A stretch of DNA of 64,000 nt from Candidatus Accumulibacter sp. ACC003. GTDB lineage: Bacteria; Pseudomonadota; Gammaproteobacteria; Burkholderiales; Rhodocyclaceae. The position numbers and the translations under genes were made by a program. The stretch's first letter is position 1. Every line of letters starts with the position of its first letter. The stretch covers positions 1-64,000 of the forward strand of contig NZ_CAJQTX010000002.1 of the NCBI RefSeq assembly GCF_907163085.1, written 5' to 3'. The notes below the pieces were generated by a model. That model ran no database searches, was not told where the DNA came from, and saw nothing but the letters and a program-made list of their open reading frames with translations. Positions 48,824 through 59,119 of the stretch are shown in pieces.

Positions 48824-50347
48824 ATGGTCAACCCACTCATCATTGCCAAATACCAGGATCGCGAACTGGCGCTGCTGCCGGCGCTGGCCAACCGGCATGG
48901 CTTGATCACCGGCGCCACCGGCACCGGCAAGACGGTCACCCTGCAGGTGCTGGCGGAACGTTTTTCGGCGAACGGCGTGCCGGTGTTCATGGCCGACGTC
49001 AAGGGCGATCTGTCGGGGCTGGCGGCGGTCGGCAGCGTCTCGGCCAAGATGCAGGCGCGCCTGGACAAGCTGGGTATCACCGAACACACGCCGGCGAAAT
49101 GTCCGGTCACCTACTGGGACGTTTTCGGCGCGCAGGGTCATCCGGTGCGGGCGACAATTTCCGACATGGGGCCGGTCTTGCTGGCGCGCCTGCTGACGCT
49201 CAACGATACCCAGACCGGCGTCCTGCAGATGGTCTTCAGGATCGCCGACGACAACGGCCTGCTGTTGCTCGACCTGAAGGATCTGCGAGCGATGCTGCAG
49301 CACGTCGGTGAGAACGCCAGGACTTTCAGCAGCGAATACGGCAACGTCTCGGCGGCGTCGATCGGCGCCATCCAGCGCGGCTTGCTGAATCTCGGCGACC
49401 AGGGCGGCGACGTTTTCTTCGGAGAGCCGATGCTCGACATCGCCGACCTGATGCAGACCGACAACGGCCGGGGCGTGGTCAACATCCTCGCCGCCGACAA
49501 GCTGATGACCTCGCCGCGGCTGTACTCGACTTTCCTGCTGTGGCTACTCGCCGAGCTCTTCGAGCAGCTCCCCGAAGTCGGCGACCTCGAGAAACCGAAA
49601 CTGGTTTTCTTCTTCGACGAGGCGCACCTGCTGTTCAGCGAAGCGCCGGCGGCCTTGCTCGAAAAGATCGAGCAGGTCGTGCGATTGATCCGCTCGAAGG
49701 GTGTCGGCGTCTATTTCGTCACCCAGAATCCGCTCGACATCCCCGACAGCGTCCTCGGCCAGCTCGGCAACCGCGTCCAGCACGCGCTGCGCGCGTTCAC
49801 GCCGCGCGACCAGAAAGCCGTCAAGGCGGCGGCGCAAACGCTGCGCGCCAACCCGCGCTTCGACGCCGAAACGGCGATTACCGAACTCGGCGTCGGCGAG
49901 GCGCTGATCTCCTTCCTCGACGAGCAGGGGCGGCCGCAGGTCGTCGAACGCGCCTTCGTGCTACCACCGGCGTCGCGCATGGGACCGCAGACCGCCGACG
50001 AGCGGCAGGCAGTGATCAAGGCTTCGACGATCTACGGCCACTATGAGGCGGCGGTCGATCGCGAGTCGGCGTACGAGATGCTGAGGGCCGCGCAGGCGGC
50101 CGGCCAGCACGATGCAGGTGCCCAGAAGGAGGCCCCGGCGAGCGAGCCGGAATCGTCGGGAGGCGGCTGGCTCGGCGGTCTCGCCGACCTCTTCGGCGGC
50201 GGCTCGAGCAGCGGTCGCTCGCGCGGTGACTCGGTCGCCACCACCGCCGCCAAGAGTGCGGCACGGGCGATCGGCTCGCAAGTCGGCCGCCAGCTCATTC
50301 GCGGCGTCCTCGGATCGCTCCTCGGCGGCGGCTCACGCCGACGCTGA
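48824..50347 (+). CDS. HerA-like ATPase, DUF853 (YjgR) family
   Basis: A 507-residue FtsK/HerA-superfamily ATPase. Walker A GATGTGKT (30-37) comes early, Walker B is [12 protein letters not shown], and the region [20 protein letters not shown] with the arginine-finger-like [18 protein letters not shown] matches DUF853 proteins. The C-terminal ~70 residues are a Gly/Ser/Ala-rich, low-complexity tail ending in basic residues (GSRRR). The ATG at 48824 follows CCGGAG. Family function is poorly defined, and some HerA relatives drive DNA processing or defence. It stands alone here. Confidence 0.9.
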   Translation: MVNPLIIAKYQDRELALLPALANRHGLITGATGTGKTVTLQVLAERFSANGVPVFMADVKGDLSGLAAVGSVSAKMQARLDKLGITEHTPAKCPVTYWDVFGAQGHPVRATISDMGPVLLARLLTLNDTQTGVLQMVFRIADDNGLLLLDLKDLRAMLQHVGENARTFSSEYGNVSAASIGAIQRGLLNLGDQGGDVFFGEPMLDIADLMQTDNGRGVVNILAADKLMTSPRLYSTFLLWLLAELFEQLPEVGDLEKPKLVFFFDEAHLLFSEAPAALLEKIEQVVRLIRSKGVGVYFVTQNPLDIPDSVLGQLGNRVQHALRAFTPRDQKAVKAAAQTLRANPRFDAETAITELGVGEALISFLDEQGRPQVVERAFVLPPASRMGPQTADERQAVIKASTIYGHYEAAVDRESAYEMLRAAQAAGQHDAGAQKEAPASEPESSGGGWLGGLADLFGGGSSSGRSRGDSVATTAAKSAARAIGSQVGRQLIRGVLGSLLGGGSRRR

Positions 50348-50848
50348 ACGACACATCGCCCGATTCATCGGGCGAAAAAGCCCGGTCGCAGGCTCGGCCT
50401 GCTCGTGCGCTCATTACCCCGACGGGCGCAGGCGACCTTCTTCAAGGACCTTGAAGCAAGGCGACAGCCGCAGGCTGAACGTCCGCAAAGCGACCGTCGC
50501 CGCCCCACGCCGATGGCCATCAGCACGCGCCAGCGGGAACGGGAAAACGGCTTGCACGCTCCAACACCTAACGCTTGTTCCACCATTGGAAGTCTACTTG
50601 CGTCGCAAGCGTTTGATTCAGAATCAGGTTTTCGCGTGTTGAAGACGCGCCAAGGCGCAAGTGGCATTTGCCGCGCTGCAGAGCGAGTGGCAGACATGCG
50701 AAGGCCGAGACGCCAGCATTGCATGGTATAAGCGAGATCTTCCAGCGTGGCGCGTCACACGACGCGCCTGCGTTCAGCAGCCGTGGCTGGCCAAGCAAGT
50801 GGCGAGCCGCGGCGACGACACATGTGAACTCTGCAGGAGTCAGCGGCC
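50348..50848. other. Intergenic stretch with a perfect hairpin, no gene recognised
   Basis: TCGCCCGA-TTCA-TCGGGCGA (50356-50375) is a perfect 8-bp stem followed by AAAAA rather than T, so it is not a standard plus-strand terminator. Open frames in the rest give no recognisable domain. Confidence 0.5.
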
Positions 50849-53800
50849 ATGGCCTTTCTCGCGAGTATCCGAAGCCGATTGGCCCTGCTTATTGTGCTGA
50901 TCCTGGCACCCGCGGCCTTGCTGGTTTATTCGACGGCCCAGCAGAACCGTGAGTTGCAACTTGCCGAGGCGCGCGAGCAGCTGCGGACCACCGCGGCGCG
51001 GGCCAGCCGACAGCTCAACCGGATCATCGGCGCTACCCGTACTCTCCACTTTTCACTGAGTCTGCTGCCGGCGATTCGCAGCTTTGCCGAGCCGGAGTGC
51101 TCGCGCATCCTCGCTGCCGTTCACGGCAACGCGCCGGAATTTGCCAATATCGTAGTGACCGATGGTCGCGGTCGCGGTCGCTGTAGCGCGCTGGCCCACC
51201 AAGGGCCGCTTCCCGATGTCGGCGATCGCGCCTACTTCGGCAAGATGATCACCGAGAAGGAGCTGGTTGTAGGCCTGTCGGTGATCGGTCGTACGTCTGG
51301 CAGGGCAATACTGCCGGTAGCTGGGCCGATTCTGGACGAACCCGGCGAGATTGTCGGCGCGCTGATAGCTGCGGTCGACCTGAGCTTGTTCAGCGAACGC
51401 TTTGTCAAGGCCAACCTCATCGACGGCCTTGTGTTTCACCTGTGGGATGGCGACGGCAAGATCCTTTTCCGCTACCCCGACGCCGAGCAGCTCACCGGAA
51501 AGTCGTTCCCCGACCTGCCGCTGGTGCGCATCGCGGCAGAAAAAGGCGGGCAGGGCCTGATCGAAACGCAAGGCTTCGACGGTATTGAGCGGGTGATCGG
51601 CTACAGCGCGCCGACCGGCGAGTACGAAAGCGCCGGCATCTACATCGGCATCACCGTACCGGCCAGCTCACTCTACGCGGCGCCAGACGCCACGCTCCGG
51701 CGCGCTTATTGGTCAATACTGGCAATCGCGCTGTTCGGCCTGAGCGCCGCCTGGCTGCTTGCCAGCCGGCTGATCTGGCAGCCGATCGCAAAAATCTCCC
51801 GCACCGCCCGGAAGCTGGTCGCCGGACACGCTTCGGCTCGCGTCGGTGCCCCCTACCGCGAAGGCGAGCTTGGCGACCTGGCACGCACCTTCGACGAAAT
51901 GGCCGAGGCCTCGGAACACCATAACGACGAGATCAGGAAAATCAACGCCGAACTCGAACAACGAGTCGCCGAGCGAACCGAGACACTCGAGGCCGGCGAG
52001 CAGCGCTTCCGTGGTGTGCTGGAATCGGCAACAGATGGCTTTGTAATTGTCGACGCCAAGGGGCAAATCGTCATCGTCAACCAACAAACCGAAACCCTGT
52101 TTGGCTACACGCGCGAAGAGCTGCTCGGTCTGTCGGTCGACGAGCTCCTGCCGCAGGCCATGCGTTCCGGCCATCGTGCACATCGCGAGCAGTATGGTGC
52201 GGCACCCGTCAAGAGACTGATGAGCTGGCGCAAGGGACTCCAGGCCAGGCGAAAAGATGGCAGCCATTTCTTCGCGGCAATCAGCCTCTCACCACTCGAG
52301 ACGCGACAGGGAAGCTTCGTTACTGCCGCGGTCCGCGACATTACTGCGGAGCTCGCGGCCGAACAGGAACTGATCCGTGCCAACCGCACCCTGCGCATGT
52401 TGTCGACCTGCAACGAAGCACTGATACGCGCGCAGGACGAAAGCGGGCTACTCGACGCGATTTGCCGTCATATTGTCGAGCTGGGTGGTTACCGGCTGGC
52501 GTGGGTCGGTTTTGTCGAGCACGACGAAGCGCAGAGTGTCTCGCCGGCCGCGCAGTTCGGCACCACCGGCTACGTCGAACAACTGCAGATCACCTGGGCC
52601 GACCGCGAACGCGGACGTGGCCCCGTCGGTACCTGCGTGCGCGAGAAGCGCCCGGTGATCGTGCACGATCTCGGCCGCGAGCCCGCCTTCCTACCCTGGC
52701 AGTCGGCAGCGCGCGAATACGGTTTTGTCTCGGTGATTGCCTTGCCGCTCAGCGGCCGCAACGCCGTGTTTGGCGCGCTCGTCATTTACTCGGCGGAGCA
52801 AGAGGTGTTCGACGAGGGCGAGGTCCGGCTGCTCGTCGAGCTGGCGGACGATCTGGCCTACGGTATGGCCAGCCTGCGCGAGACAGCCACACGCACGCGC
52901 ATCGAGCACGAGCTGGATCATCGCGCCCGCTACGACGAGCTTACCGCCCTGCCGAACCGCGTGGTCTTCCTTGACCGCGTCCAACAGGCCCTGGTACACG
53001 CCCAGCGGAGCGGCCGACAGGTGGCGGTGATGCTGCTTGACCTCGACCGCTTCAAGTCAATCAACGACAATTTTGGCCGACCAGCTGGCGACGCGCTGCT
53101 CTGCGAAATCGCCCAACGGCTGGTCGCTGCCCTGCGCGAAGGCGATACCGTCGCGCGCCTGTCGGTCGATGAGTTCGCCGTCGTGATCAGCGAGATGAGC
53201 AACACCGAGGCGGTGTTGCCGCTGGTCCAAAAGCTGTTGCACGCCGTAGCCCTACCGGTGTCGTTCGAAGCCGATGGCGCCAGCGAGATCTTTGTCACCG
53301 CCAGTGCCGGAATCAGCGTCTACCCGCGCGACGACGATGATGCCGGGCGCCTACTCAAGAATGCCGACGCGGCGATGCACAGCGCGAAGTCCGGCGGCGG
53401 CAACTCTTTCCAGTTCTTCGCCGAAGACATGAATCGGCGGCTATCGACGCGGATCGTGCTCGAAGGTGCGCTACGCCGGGCGCTCGAAAACGGCGAACTG
53501 GAGCTGCACTATCAGCCGAAAGTGGGCCTGATGAGTGGCAATGTGGTGGGTGCCGAAGCGCTGGTACGCTGGCCGCACCCGGACCGGGGGATGATCTCGC
53601 CCGTAGAGTTCATCCCCCTGGCCGAGGAAACCGGACTCATCGTGCCACTCGGCGAGTGGGTGCTGAATGCCGCCTGCGCGCAGATCCACCAGTGGCAATC
53701 GCTGGGGCCACCGGTGCCAGCGATCGCCGTCAACCTCTCTGCCCGGCAATTCCTGCAGGCCAACCTGGCCGAGACGATTCGCGCCGTTCTTGAGGCCAAC

Positions 53801-54640
53801 CAACTGTCACCTCGTTTGCTCGAAATTGAAATCACCGAAAGCACGGCGATGATCAACATCGACAAGGCGGTGAGCATCCTGCACGCGCTGCGCGCGCTCG
53901 GCATCCTGATCTCGCTCGATGACTTCGGAACAGGCTACTCGTCGCTGAGCCATCTCAAACGCTTCCCGATCAACCACCTGAAAATCGACCGCAGCTTCGT
54001 TCGCGATATCACCACCGATCCGGACGACGCCATGATCTGCAAAGCGGTGATTGGCCTGGCCCACAGCCTGAAGATGACGGTCATCGCCGAAGGCGTGGAA
54101 ACAGAAGGACAGATGAATTATCTGCGTCAGCACCACTGCGACGAGATGCAGGGCTACTACTTCAGCCGTCCCTTGCCGGCCGATGATTTCGCCGCGCTCC
54201 TGGTTTCTGGAAAGCGACTGTCATTTTCAGCGGCAGAAGATGGCCCGCTGCGCACGCTGCTGCTGGTCGACGACGAGGCGAATATCCTGAACGCCTTGAA
54301 ACGGCTGCTCCGTCGCAGTGGCTACCGGATCCTGACCGCCGGCAGTGCCGCCGAAGGCTTTGAACTGCTGGCGACCAACGAAGTGCAGGTGATCATTTCC
54401 GACCAGCGCATGCCGGTGATGAACGGCACCGTTTTCCTGGGACGCGTCAAGGAGCTCTACCCGGACACCGTACGCATGGTTCTCTCGGGCTATAGCGACC
54501 TGGCTTCGGTGACCGACGCGATCAACCAGGGGGCAATTTACAAGTTCCTGACCAAGCCATGGGGGGACGACGCGCTGCTGGAAAACGTCCGAGACGCCTT
54601 TCATTTTCATGACGTACGCAAAGGCAGTCCCGCTCCTTGA
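50849..54640 (+). CDS. Multidomain sensor with degenerate GGDEF, EAL and C-terminal receiver domain
   Basis: A 1263-residue signalling protein. Order: TM helix 1 (LALLIVLILAPAALLVYST), a periplasmic dCache-like sensor (about 35-285), TM helix 2 (YWSILAIALFGLSAAWLLASRL), HAMP (about 310-365), PAS (about 385-510, GFVIVDAKGQIVIVNQQTE), GAF (about 530-690), GGDEF (about 695-865), EAL (about 870-1120) and REC (about 1130-1250, D1185). The GGDEF site reads SVDEF (772-776), so cyclase activity is unlikely. EALVRW (E903-L905) and DDFGTGYSSL are intact, so c-di-GMP hydrolysis is expected. A receiver after EAL is uncommon; its FLTKPWGDD end matches RpfG-type receivers. The adjacent histidine kinase may phosphorylate it. 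Confidence 0.92.
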   Translation: MAFLASIRSRLALLIVLILAPAALLVYSTAQQNRELQLAEAREQLRTTAARASRQLNRIIGATRTLHFSLSLLPAIRSFAEPECSRILAAVHGNAPEFANIVVTDGRGRGRCSALAHQGPLPDVGDRAYFGKMITEKELVVGLSVIGRTSGRAILPVAGPILDEPGEIVGALIAAVDLSLFSERFVKANLIDGLVFHLWDGDGKILFRYPDAEQLTGKSFPDLPLVRIAAEKGGQGLIETQGFDGIERVIGYSAPTGEYESAGIYIGITVPASSLYAAPDATLRRAYWSILAIALFGLSAAWLLASRLIWQPIAKISRTARKLVAGHASARVGAPYREGELGDLARTFDEMAEASEHHNDEIRKINAELEQRVAERTETLEAGEQRFRGVLESATDGFVIVDAKGQIVIVNQQTETLFGYTREELLGLSVDELLPQAMRSGHRAHREQYGAAPVKRLMSWRKGLQARRKDGSHFFAAISLSPLETRQGSFVTAAVRDITAELAAEQELIRANRTLRMLSTCNEALIRAQDESGLLDAICRHIVELGGYRLAWVGFVEHDEAQSVSPAAQFGTTGYVEQLQITWADRERGRGPVGTCVREKRPVIVHDLGREPAFLPWQSAAREYGFVSVIALPLSGRNAVFGALVIYSAEQEVFDEGEVRLLVELADDLAYGMASLRETATRTRIEHELDHRARYDELTALPNRVVFLDRVQQALVHAQRSGRQVAVMLLDLDRFKSINDNFGRPAGDALLCEIAQRLVAALREGDTVARLSVDEFAVVISEMSNTEAVLPLVQKLLHAVALPVSFEADGASEIFVTASAGISVYPRDDDDAGRLLKNADAAMHSAKSGGGNSFQFFAEDMNRRLSTRIVLEGALRRALENGELELHYQPKVGLMSGNVVGAEALVRWPHPDRGMISPVEFIPLAEETGLIVPLGEWVLNAACAQIHQWQSLGPPVPAIAVNLSARQFLQANLAETIRAVLEANQLSPRLLEIEITESTAMINIDKAVSILHALRALGILISLDDFGTGYSSLSHLKRFPINHLKIDRSFVRDITTDPDDAMICKAVIGLAHSLKMTVIAEGVETEGQMNYLRQHHCDEMQGYYFSRPLPADDFAALLVSGKRLSFSAAEDGPLRTLLLVDDEANILNALKRLLRRSGYRILTAGSAAEGFELLATNEVQVIISDQRMPVMNGTVFLGRVKELYPDTVRMVLSGYSDLASVTDAINQGAIYKFLTKPWGDDALLENVRDAFHFHDVRKGSPAP

Positions 54641-54710
54641 GCTTTTATCCAGCCAGAGAGAAGACGATGGAACCCGAACCCGCACAGCATCTCACTCGCA
54701 GGAGAACGAT

Positions 54711-56462
54711 ATGAGCGAAGAAGCTCGCCCCCAATTGCAAAAGCAGCTCGAGCTGTCGCCTGCCGCTCACCAGGAAAGCGAACGACTGCTCGAGGAAAAG
54801 GTCCGCGAACTCGCTAGCGCCAACCAGCTATTGCAGCGCTATCTCGACGCCGTGCCAACGATCATGGTCGCGCTCGATACGCAGGGATGCATCACCATGA
54901 TCAACCGTGCCGGGGAAGAATTCTTCAAGCAGCCGGCGAAAGAGATGCTCGGCCAGGCGTGGTTCGAGCGGCACGTGCCAGACCCCGGCGGGTCGGTCGC
55001 AGTCCCGTTGTTCCGCCAAATTGTCGCCGGCGAGATCACGCCCAAAGAAATGCCGTCAGAGTATCCGCTGGTGGACAGCAGCGGCGCGCAGCGTCTGATG
55101 GAGTGGCGCACCGGCATATTGACCGATGCCACCGGGGCAACGCTTGGCCTGCTGAGTTCCGGCGAGGATATTACCGAAAGAAAGCTGGCGGAAACGGCGA
55201 TTTCCGAATCGCGAAACCTGCTCCTGAAGGTCATTGATACCGTGCCGGCGCGGGTCTTCTGGAAGGATCCCGAGTTGCGCTATCTCGGTTGCAATACGGC
55301 TTTTGCCCAAGACGCCGGGATCGCCAACCGTGACGACATGATCGGCAAGAATGACTATCAGATGGTTTGGGCCGAGCAGGCCGATGCGTATTGCGCCGAT
55401 GATCGGGCGGTCATGGCGGCGGGGGTTGCCAGGCTCTTCTTCGAGGAACAGCAGACCACCCCGACCGGCGAGACAATCTGGTTACGGACCTCCAAGATCC
55501 CACTCATCAACGACGACAAAGAAACCTTCGGCGTACTCGGGATCTACGAAGACATCACCGAATATCGCCGCATCGAGGCCGAGAACCGAACACAGCTGGC
55601 CGACTTGAGCGCTCTCAATACGATGCTGACCCAGGCACAAAACCAGTTGCTGCAATCGGTCAAGATGGCTTCCGTAGGGCAGCTGGCGGCTGGCGTCGCG
55701 CACGAGATCAACAACCCCATCGCCTTTATCGACGCCAATCTGGGCGTACTCAAAGAGCACGTTGCCGACCTGTTGAACGTCCTCGAGGCCTACCGCCAGT
55801 GTGAACCGGCGCTGCTCGGACACGCCAATTTCATCGCGCTGATCGAAGACGCCAAAAAGGCCGCTGATCTTGAGTTCTTGCAGGAAGATATCCCGTCCTT
55901 GATTGGCGAATCTCTCGAAGGCGTTCGTCGTGTCAAGGCGATCGTCGAAAACCTCAAGGACTTCTCGCGGGTGGATACGGCGGAATGGCATTTCGCCAAC
56001 CTTGAAAGCTGCCTGGAGAGCACGCTGAAAATCGTCGCCAACGAGATCAAGTACAAGGCCGATGTCAGCAAGGAGTTCGCCGGGATCCCGGAAATCGAAT
56101 GCCTTGCTTCGCAGCTCAATCAGGTCTTCCTGAACCTCCTGGTGAATGCCGCGCAGGCCATAGCCGAACGCGGCGTCATCACCCTGCGCACCGGCTTTGA
56201 TGAAAACGAAGTCTGGGTCGACGTCGCTGACACGGGTCAAGGCATAGCCGCGGCGCACCTGGACAGGATCTTCGAGCCTTTCTTCACGACCAAACCCGTC
56301 GGTAAAGGCACCGGCCTTGGCCTGTCACTCGCCTACAGTATCGTGCAGCGGCATCACGGGCGGCTGGAGGTGCGCAGCGAGCTTGGCAAGGGGACAGTGT
56401 TCCACCTCTCCTTGCCACGCCAGCGGACGCTGGACGCTGACATCCTTTCGTCCGGAGCTTAG
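54711..56462 (+). CDS. PAS-containing sensor histidine kinase, soluble
   Basis: A 583-residue kinase with no transmembrane helix. An N-terminal coiled coil leads into two PAS domains (YLDAVPTIMVALDTQGCITM; IDTVPARVFWKDPELRYLGC with GEDITER and YEDITEYRR ends). The H-box is GVAHEINNPIAFIDANL (H331), with N-box LNLLVNAAQAIAERG, and G-boxes VADTGQGIA and GTGLGLSLAYSIVQRHHG. The ATG at 54711 follows CAGGAGAACGAT and lies 71 bases after the upstream sensor, so they are probably co-transcribed. Its likely partner is the C-terminal receiver of that protein. The 3' end overlaps the convergent phzF-like gene by 4 bases. Confidence 0.93.
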   Translation: MSEEARPQLQKQLELSPAAHQESERLLEEKVRELASANQLLQRYLDAVPTIMVALDTQGCITMINRAGEEFFKQPAKEMLGQAWFERHVPDPGGSVAVPLFRQIVAGEITPKEMPSEYPLVDSSGAQRLMEWRTGILTDATGATLGLLSSGEDITERKLAETAISESRNLLLKVIDTVPARVFWKDPELRYLGCNTAFAQDAGIANRDDMIGKNDYQMVWAEQADAYCADDRAVMAAGVARLFFEEQQTTPTGETIWLRTSKIPLINDDKETFGVLGIYEDITEYRRIEAENRTQLADLSALNTMLTQAQNQLLQSVKMASVGQLAAGVAHEINNPIAFIDANLGVLKEHVADLLNVLEAYRQCEPALLGHANFIALIEDAKKAADLEFLQEDIPSLIGESLEGVRRVKAIVENLKDFSRVDTAEWHFANLESCLESTLKIVANEIKYKADVSKEFAGIPEIECLASQLNQVFLNLLVNAAQAIAERGVITLRTGFDENEVWVDVADTGQGIAAAHLDRIFEPFFTTKPVGKGTGLGLSLAYSIVQRHHGRLEVRSELGKGTVFHLSLPRQRTLDADILSSGA

Positions 56463-57244
56463 CTGGCGAAGCGGAGTTCGCCTTCCATCACCGTCACCGC
56501 CGACCCCGAGAGGAGCACGCGCTCGCCTTGCAGCATACAGCCGAGGTTGCCGCCGCGTTTCGACACCTGCCTCGCGGTCATGGTGGTCTTGCCGAGTCGG
56601 CCGGCCCAGTACGGCGTCAGCACACAGTGCGCCGAGCCGGTGACCGGGTCTTCCGGGATGCCGTATTTCGGCGCAAAGAAGCGGCTGACGAAGTCCACCT
56701 CCTCGCCCGGCGCGCTGACGATGACGCCGCGCAGGTCCAACTGGCTCAGCCAGGTCTGGTTCGGCGTCAGCGCACTAAGCTCTGACTCGCTGGCGAAGAC
56801 CATCAGGTAATCGTCGGCGGCCAGCACCTCGAGCGGCTCGCGGCCGAGGCCGGCGACGATTCCCTCGGGGTGCGCGCAAGGTCTTGCCGCGATGGCCGGA
56901 AAGTCCATCTCCAGCAGGCCGCCGTGGCGGCGAACGTGCAGATCGCCGCTGCGGGTGACGAAAGTGATCTGCGGCCGCGCATACGCGAGATGTTCGAAGA
57001 TGACATGCGCCGTGGCCAGCGTCGCGTGCCCGCAGAGATCGACCTCGGCGAGCGGCGTGAACCAGCGCAGCGCGAAGCGCTCGCCGGCAGGGACGAAGAA
57101 GGCGGTCTCCGAGAGATTGTTCTCTTCGGCGATGGCCTGCAGGAGCCGGTCGTCGAGCCAGCTGGCGAGCGGACATACGGCCGCCGGGTTACCCTCGAAA
57201 GCCCGGCTGGCAAAGGCATCAACCTGGTATTGCCTGAGTTTCAT
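56459..57244 (-). CDS. PhzF-family isomerase/epimerase
   Basis: A 261-residue PhzF-like protein of the diaminopimelate epimerase fold. The start KLRQYQVDAFASRAFEGNPAAVC, the conserved NNLSETAFF with the catalytic Glu, WFTPLAEVDLCGHATLA and GIPEDPVTGSAHCVLTPYWA are all in place. Only the PhzF of phenazine clusters has a firm role. No phenazine genes are here, so the substrate is unknown. The ATG at 57244 follows GGGAG; the frame extends 37 codons further but into the divergent promoter region. Confidence 0.92.
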   Translation of the reverse strand: MKLRQYQVDAFASRAFEGNPAAVCPLASWLDDRLLQAIAEENNLSETAFFVPAGERFALRWFTPLAEVDLCGHATLATAHVIFEHLAYARPQITFVTRSGDLHVRRHGGLLEMDFPAIAARPCAHPEGIVAGLGREPLEVLAADDYLMVFASESELSALTPNQTWLSQLDLRGVIVSAPGEEVDFVSRFFAPKYGIPEDPVTGSAHCVLTPYWAGRLGKTTMTARQVSKRGGNLGCMLQGERVLLSGSAVTVMEGELRFAS

Positions 57245-57374
57245 CGCTTGCTCCCTGATCTTTGCCGGCCCGCAACGCGATGGCCGATTTTGTCCGCTGC
57301 TGGTCCTGATCGGGTATCGTCTATCTCTCCGCTTGGCTTTACGATGGCCGCACACTCACCACAGGAGAACACCA

Positions 57375-57959
57375 ATGTCCGCTAGCAGCCGCGAAAATAG
57401 CACGCGCAGCGCGCTCATCATCATCGACGTGCAGGAATCTTTCCGACAGATGCCTTACTGGTCCGAAAGCGATGTCCCGGCCTTCAAAAAGGCCGTGCTG
57501 GCGCTCGACGACGCGTGTCGGGCGCGCGACGTGCCGGTGGTGCACGTCTTCCACATCGGCCAGGCGGGTCCGTTTACCGAAGAGTCGGGTGCCGTGCGGG
57601 CGCTCGACTGGCTGCCGGACTCGCCCGACGCCTGCTTCTTCAAGCACACGCATAACGCTTTCTCGGACACCGGCCTGGATCTCTGGCTGCGCCGCCGCGG
57701 CGCCGACCGACTGATCATCGCCGGCATCCGTACCGAGCAATGCTGCGAAACGACGACACGCGTCGCCTCGGACATCGGCTACCAGGTCGATTTTGTCAGC
57801 GAAGCGACGCTCACTTTCCCGATGACGCATCCCGGCAGCGGTCGCGTGTACTCGCCGCAAGAGATCAAGGCGCATACCGAACTGGTGCTCGCCGGTCGCT
57901 TCGCACGCATCGCCAGCGTCGACGATTGCATCGCCAGTCTGGGAGGCGTACATGCTTGA
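57375..57959 (+). CDS. Isochorismatase-family cysteine hydrolase
   Basis: A 194-residue cysteine hydrolase of the isochorismatase/nicotinamidase superfamily. The catalytic Asp lies in ALIIIDVQESF, a Lys in FFKHTHNAFSDT, and the nucleophile Cys in IIAGIRTEQCCETT, after a cis-peptide-like GIRTE. It has no metal-binding His/Asp set typical of nicotinamidases, so the substrate remains open. The ATG at 57375 follows ACAGGAG. Its 3' end overlaps the DUF1272 gene by 8 bases, so translation is coupled. Confidence 0.92.
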   Translation: MSASSRENSTRSALIIIDVQESFRQMPYWSESDVPAFKKAVLALDDACRARDVPVVHVFHIGQAGPFTEESGAVRALDWLPDSPDACFFKHTHNAFSDTGLDLWLRRRGADRLIIAGIRTEQCCETTTRVASDIGYQVDFVSEATLTFPMTHPGSGRVYSPQEIKAHTELVLAGRFARIASVDDCIASLGGVHA

Positions 57960-58230
57960 ACTGCGCCCGAACTGCGAGTGCTGCGATCGCGAGCTACCGC
58001 CAGCGGCGCTCGAGGCGATGATCTGCTCCTTCGAATGTACCTTCTGTGCCGACTGCGTGCAGCAGCGCCTGCCCGGGCAGCGTTGCCCCAACTGCGGCGG
58101 CGAGTTCGTCCGGCGGCCGATCCGGCCGGTGGACAAACTCGCCGGCAACCCGGCTTCGACAAAGCGCGTTTTCAAGCCGCTCGCCGACACGCCGGCAGCG
58201 GCACCGGCCAGCACCAGGGCGGGGCGCTGA
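57952..58230 (+). CDS. DUF1272 zinc-ribbon-like protein
   Basis: A 92-residue DUF1272 protein with eight Cys (PNCECCDRELPP, MICSFECTFCADCV, QRCPNCGGEF) arranged as two zinc sites. DUF1272 is a small family of putative metal-binding proteins of unknown function. The start ATG (57952) lies inside the isochorismatase gene, and EamA begins 4 bases after its stop. A low-complexity Ala/Pro/Thr tail closes it. Confidence 0.93.
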   Translation: MLELRPNCECCDRELPPAALEAMICSFECTFCADCVQQRLPGQRCPNCGGEFVRRPIRPVDKLAGNPASTKRVFKPLADTPAAAPASTRAGR

Positions 58231-58234
58231 AAGC

Positions 58235-59119
58235 ATGCCGCCGCGCGACCTCGCTCTGGCGCTGCTGGTGGTCGTCGTCTGGGGCCTCAACTTCGCGGTG
58301 ATCAAGACCGGCGTCGCCGAAGTGCCACCCTTGCTGCTCGGCGCGCTGCGCTTCATCCTCGCCGCGTTCCCGGCGATCTTCCTGCTGCGCCGGCCCGAAT
58401 TGCCACTACGGCTCTATCTCGCTTACGGACTGAGCATCTCGGTCGGACAGTTCGCCTTCCTGTTCACCGCCATCCACCTCGGCATGCCGTCCGGACTGGC
58501 GTCACTGGTGCTGCAGTCGCAGGCCTTCTTCACGATGCTGTTCGCCGCGCTGTGGCTCAAGGAGGGCTGGCGACGCAGCCAGCTCGGCGGGCTGATTCTG
58601 GCGGCCGGCGGGCTGCCGCTGATCGGCTGGTCGCACGGCGCGTCGATGCCGCTGGCCGGCTTCCTGTTCACCCTGGCGGCGGCTTCGATGTGGGCCACCG
58701 GCAACATCGTCACGCGGGCGCTGGCGCAGCACGCGCCAGTCAATCAGCTCGCTTTCGTCGTCTGGGCGAGCCTGGTGCCGCCGCTGCCCTTCTTCGCGCT
58801 GTCACTGCTGCTCGAAGGTCCGGCGGCGATCGCCGACACCTTCGCCCATTTCAGCCTGCAGTCCTTCGCCGCCATCGCCTATCTGGCCTGGGCGGCAACG
58901 CTGCTCGGCTACGGCCTGTGGACGCGTCTGCTGTCGAAGTACCCGGCCAACCAGGTGGCGCCGTTCAGCCTGTTGGTCCCGGTCGTCGGCCTGAGCACGG
59001 GCTGGCTGGTCTTCGGCGAAGCGCTGCAGCCGCTGCATTTTGCCGGCGCCGCGCTGCTGCTGTTCGGCCTGGCGGTCAACGTCTTCGGCACGCGCCTGCT
59101 GGCCTGGGCACGGCGATGA
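58235..59119 (+). CDS. EamA-family (DMT) transporter
   Basis: A 294-residue inner-membrane carrier of the drug/metabolite transporter superfamily with ten predicted helices in two EamA repeats (LALLVVVVWGLNFAVIKTGV; FLFTLAAASMWATGNIVTRAL). It resembles the YedA/YddG-type exporters of amino acids or related metabolites, though the substrate is unknown. It is fourth in line in a tightly spaced operon and its stop overlaps the start of the downstream regulator by 4 bases (ATGA). Confidence 0.92.
   Translation: MPPRDLALALLVVVVWGLNFAVIKTGVAEVPPLLLGALRFILAAFPAIFLLRRPELPLRLYLAYGLSISVGQFAFLFTAIHLGMPSGLASLVLQSQAFFTMLFAALWLKEGWRRSQLGGLILAAGGLPLIGWSHGASMPLAGFLFTLAAASMWATGNIVTRALAQHAPVNQLAFVVWASLVPPLPFFALSLLLEGPAAIADTFAHFSLQSFAAIAYLAWAATLLGYGLWTRLLSKYPANQVAPFSLLVPVVGLSTGWLVFGEALQPLHFAGAALLLFGLAVNVFGTRLLAWARR

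Noticed and set aside
50356-50375. Terminator after the HerA-like gene
   Set aside because: The stem is perfect but is followed by A residues on the sense strand, not T, so it is listed only as a hairpin within the intergenic stretch.
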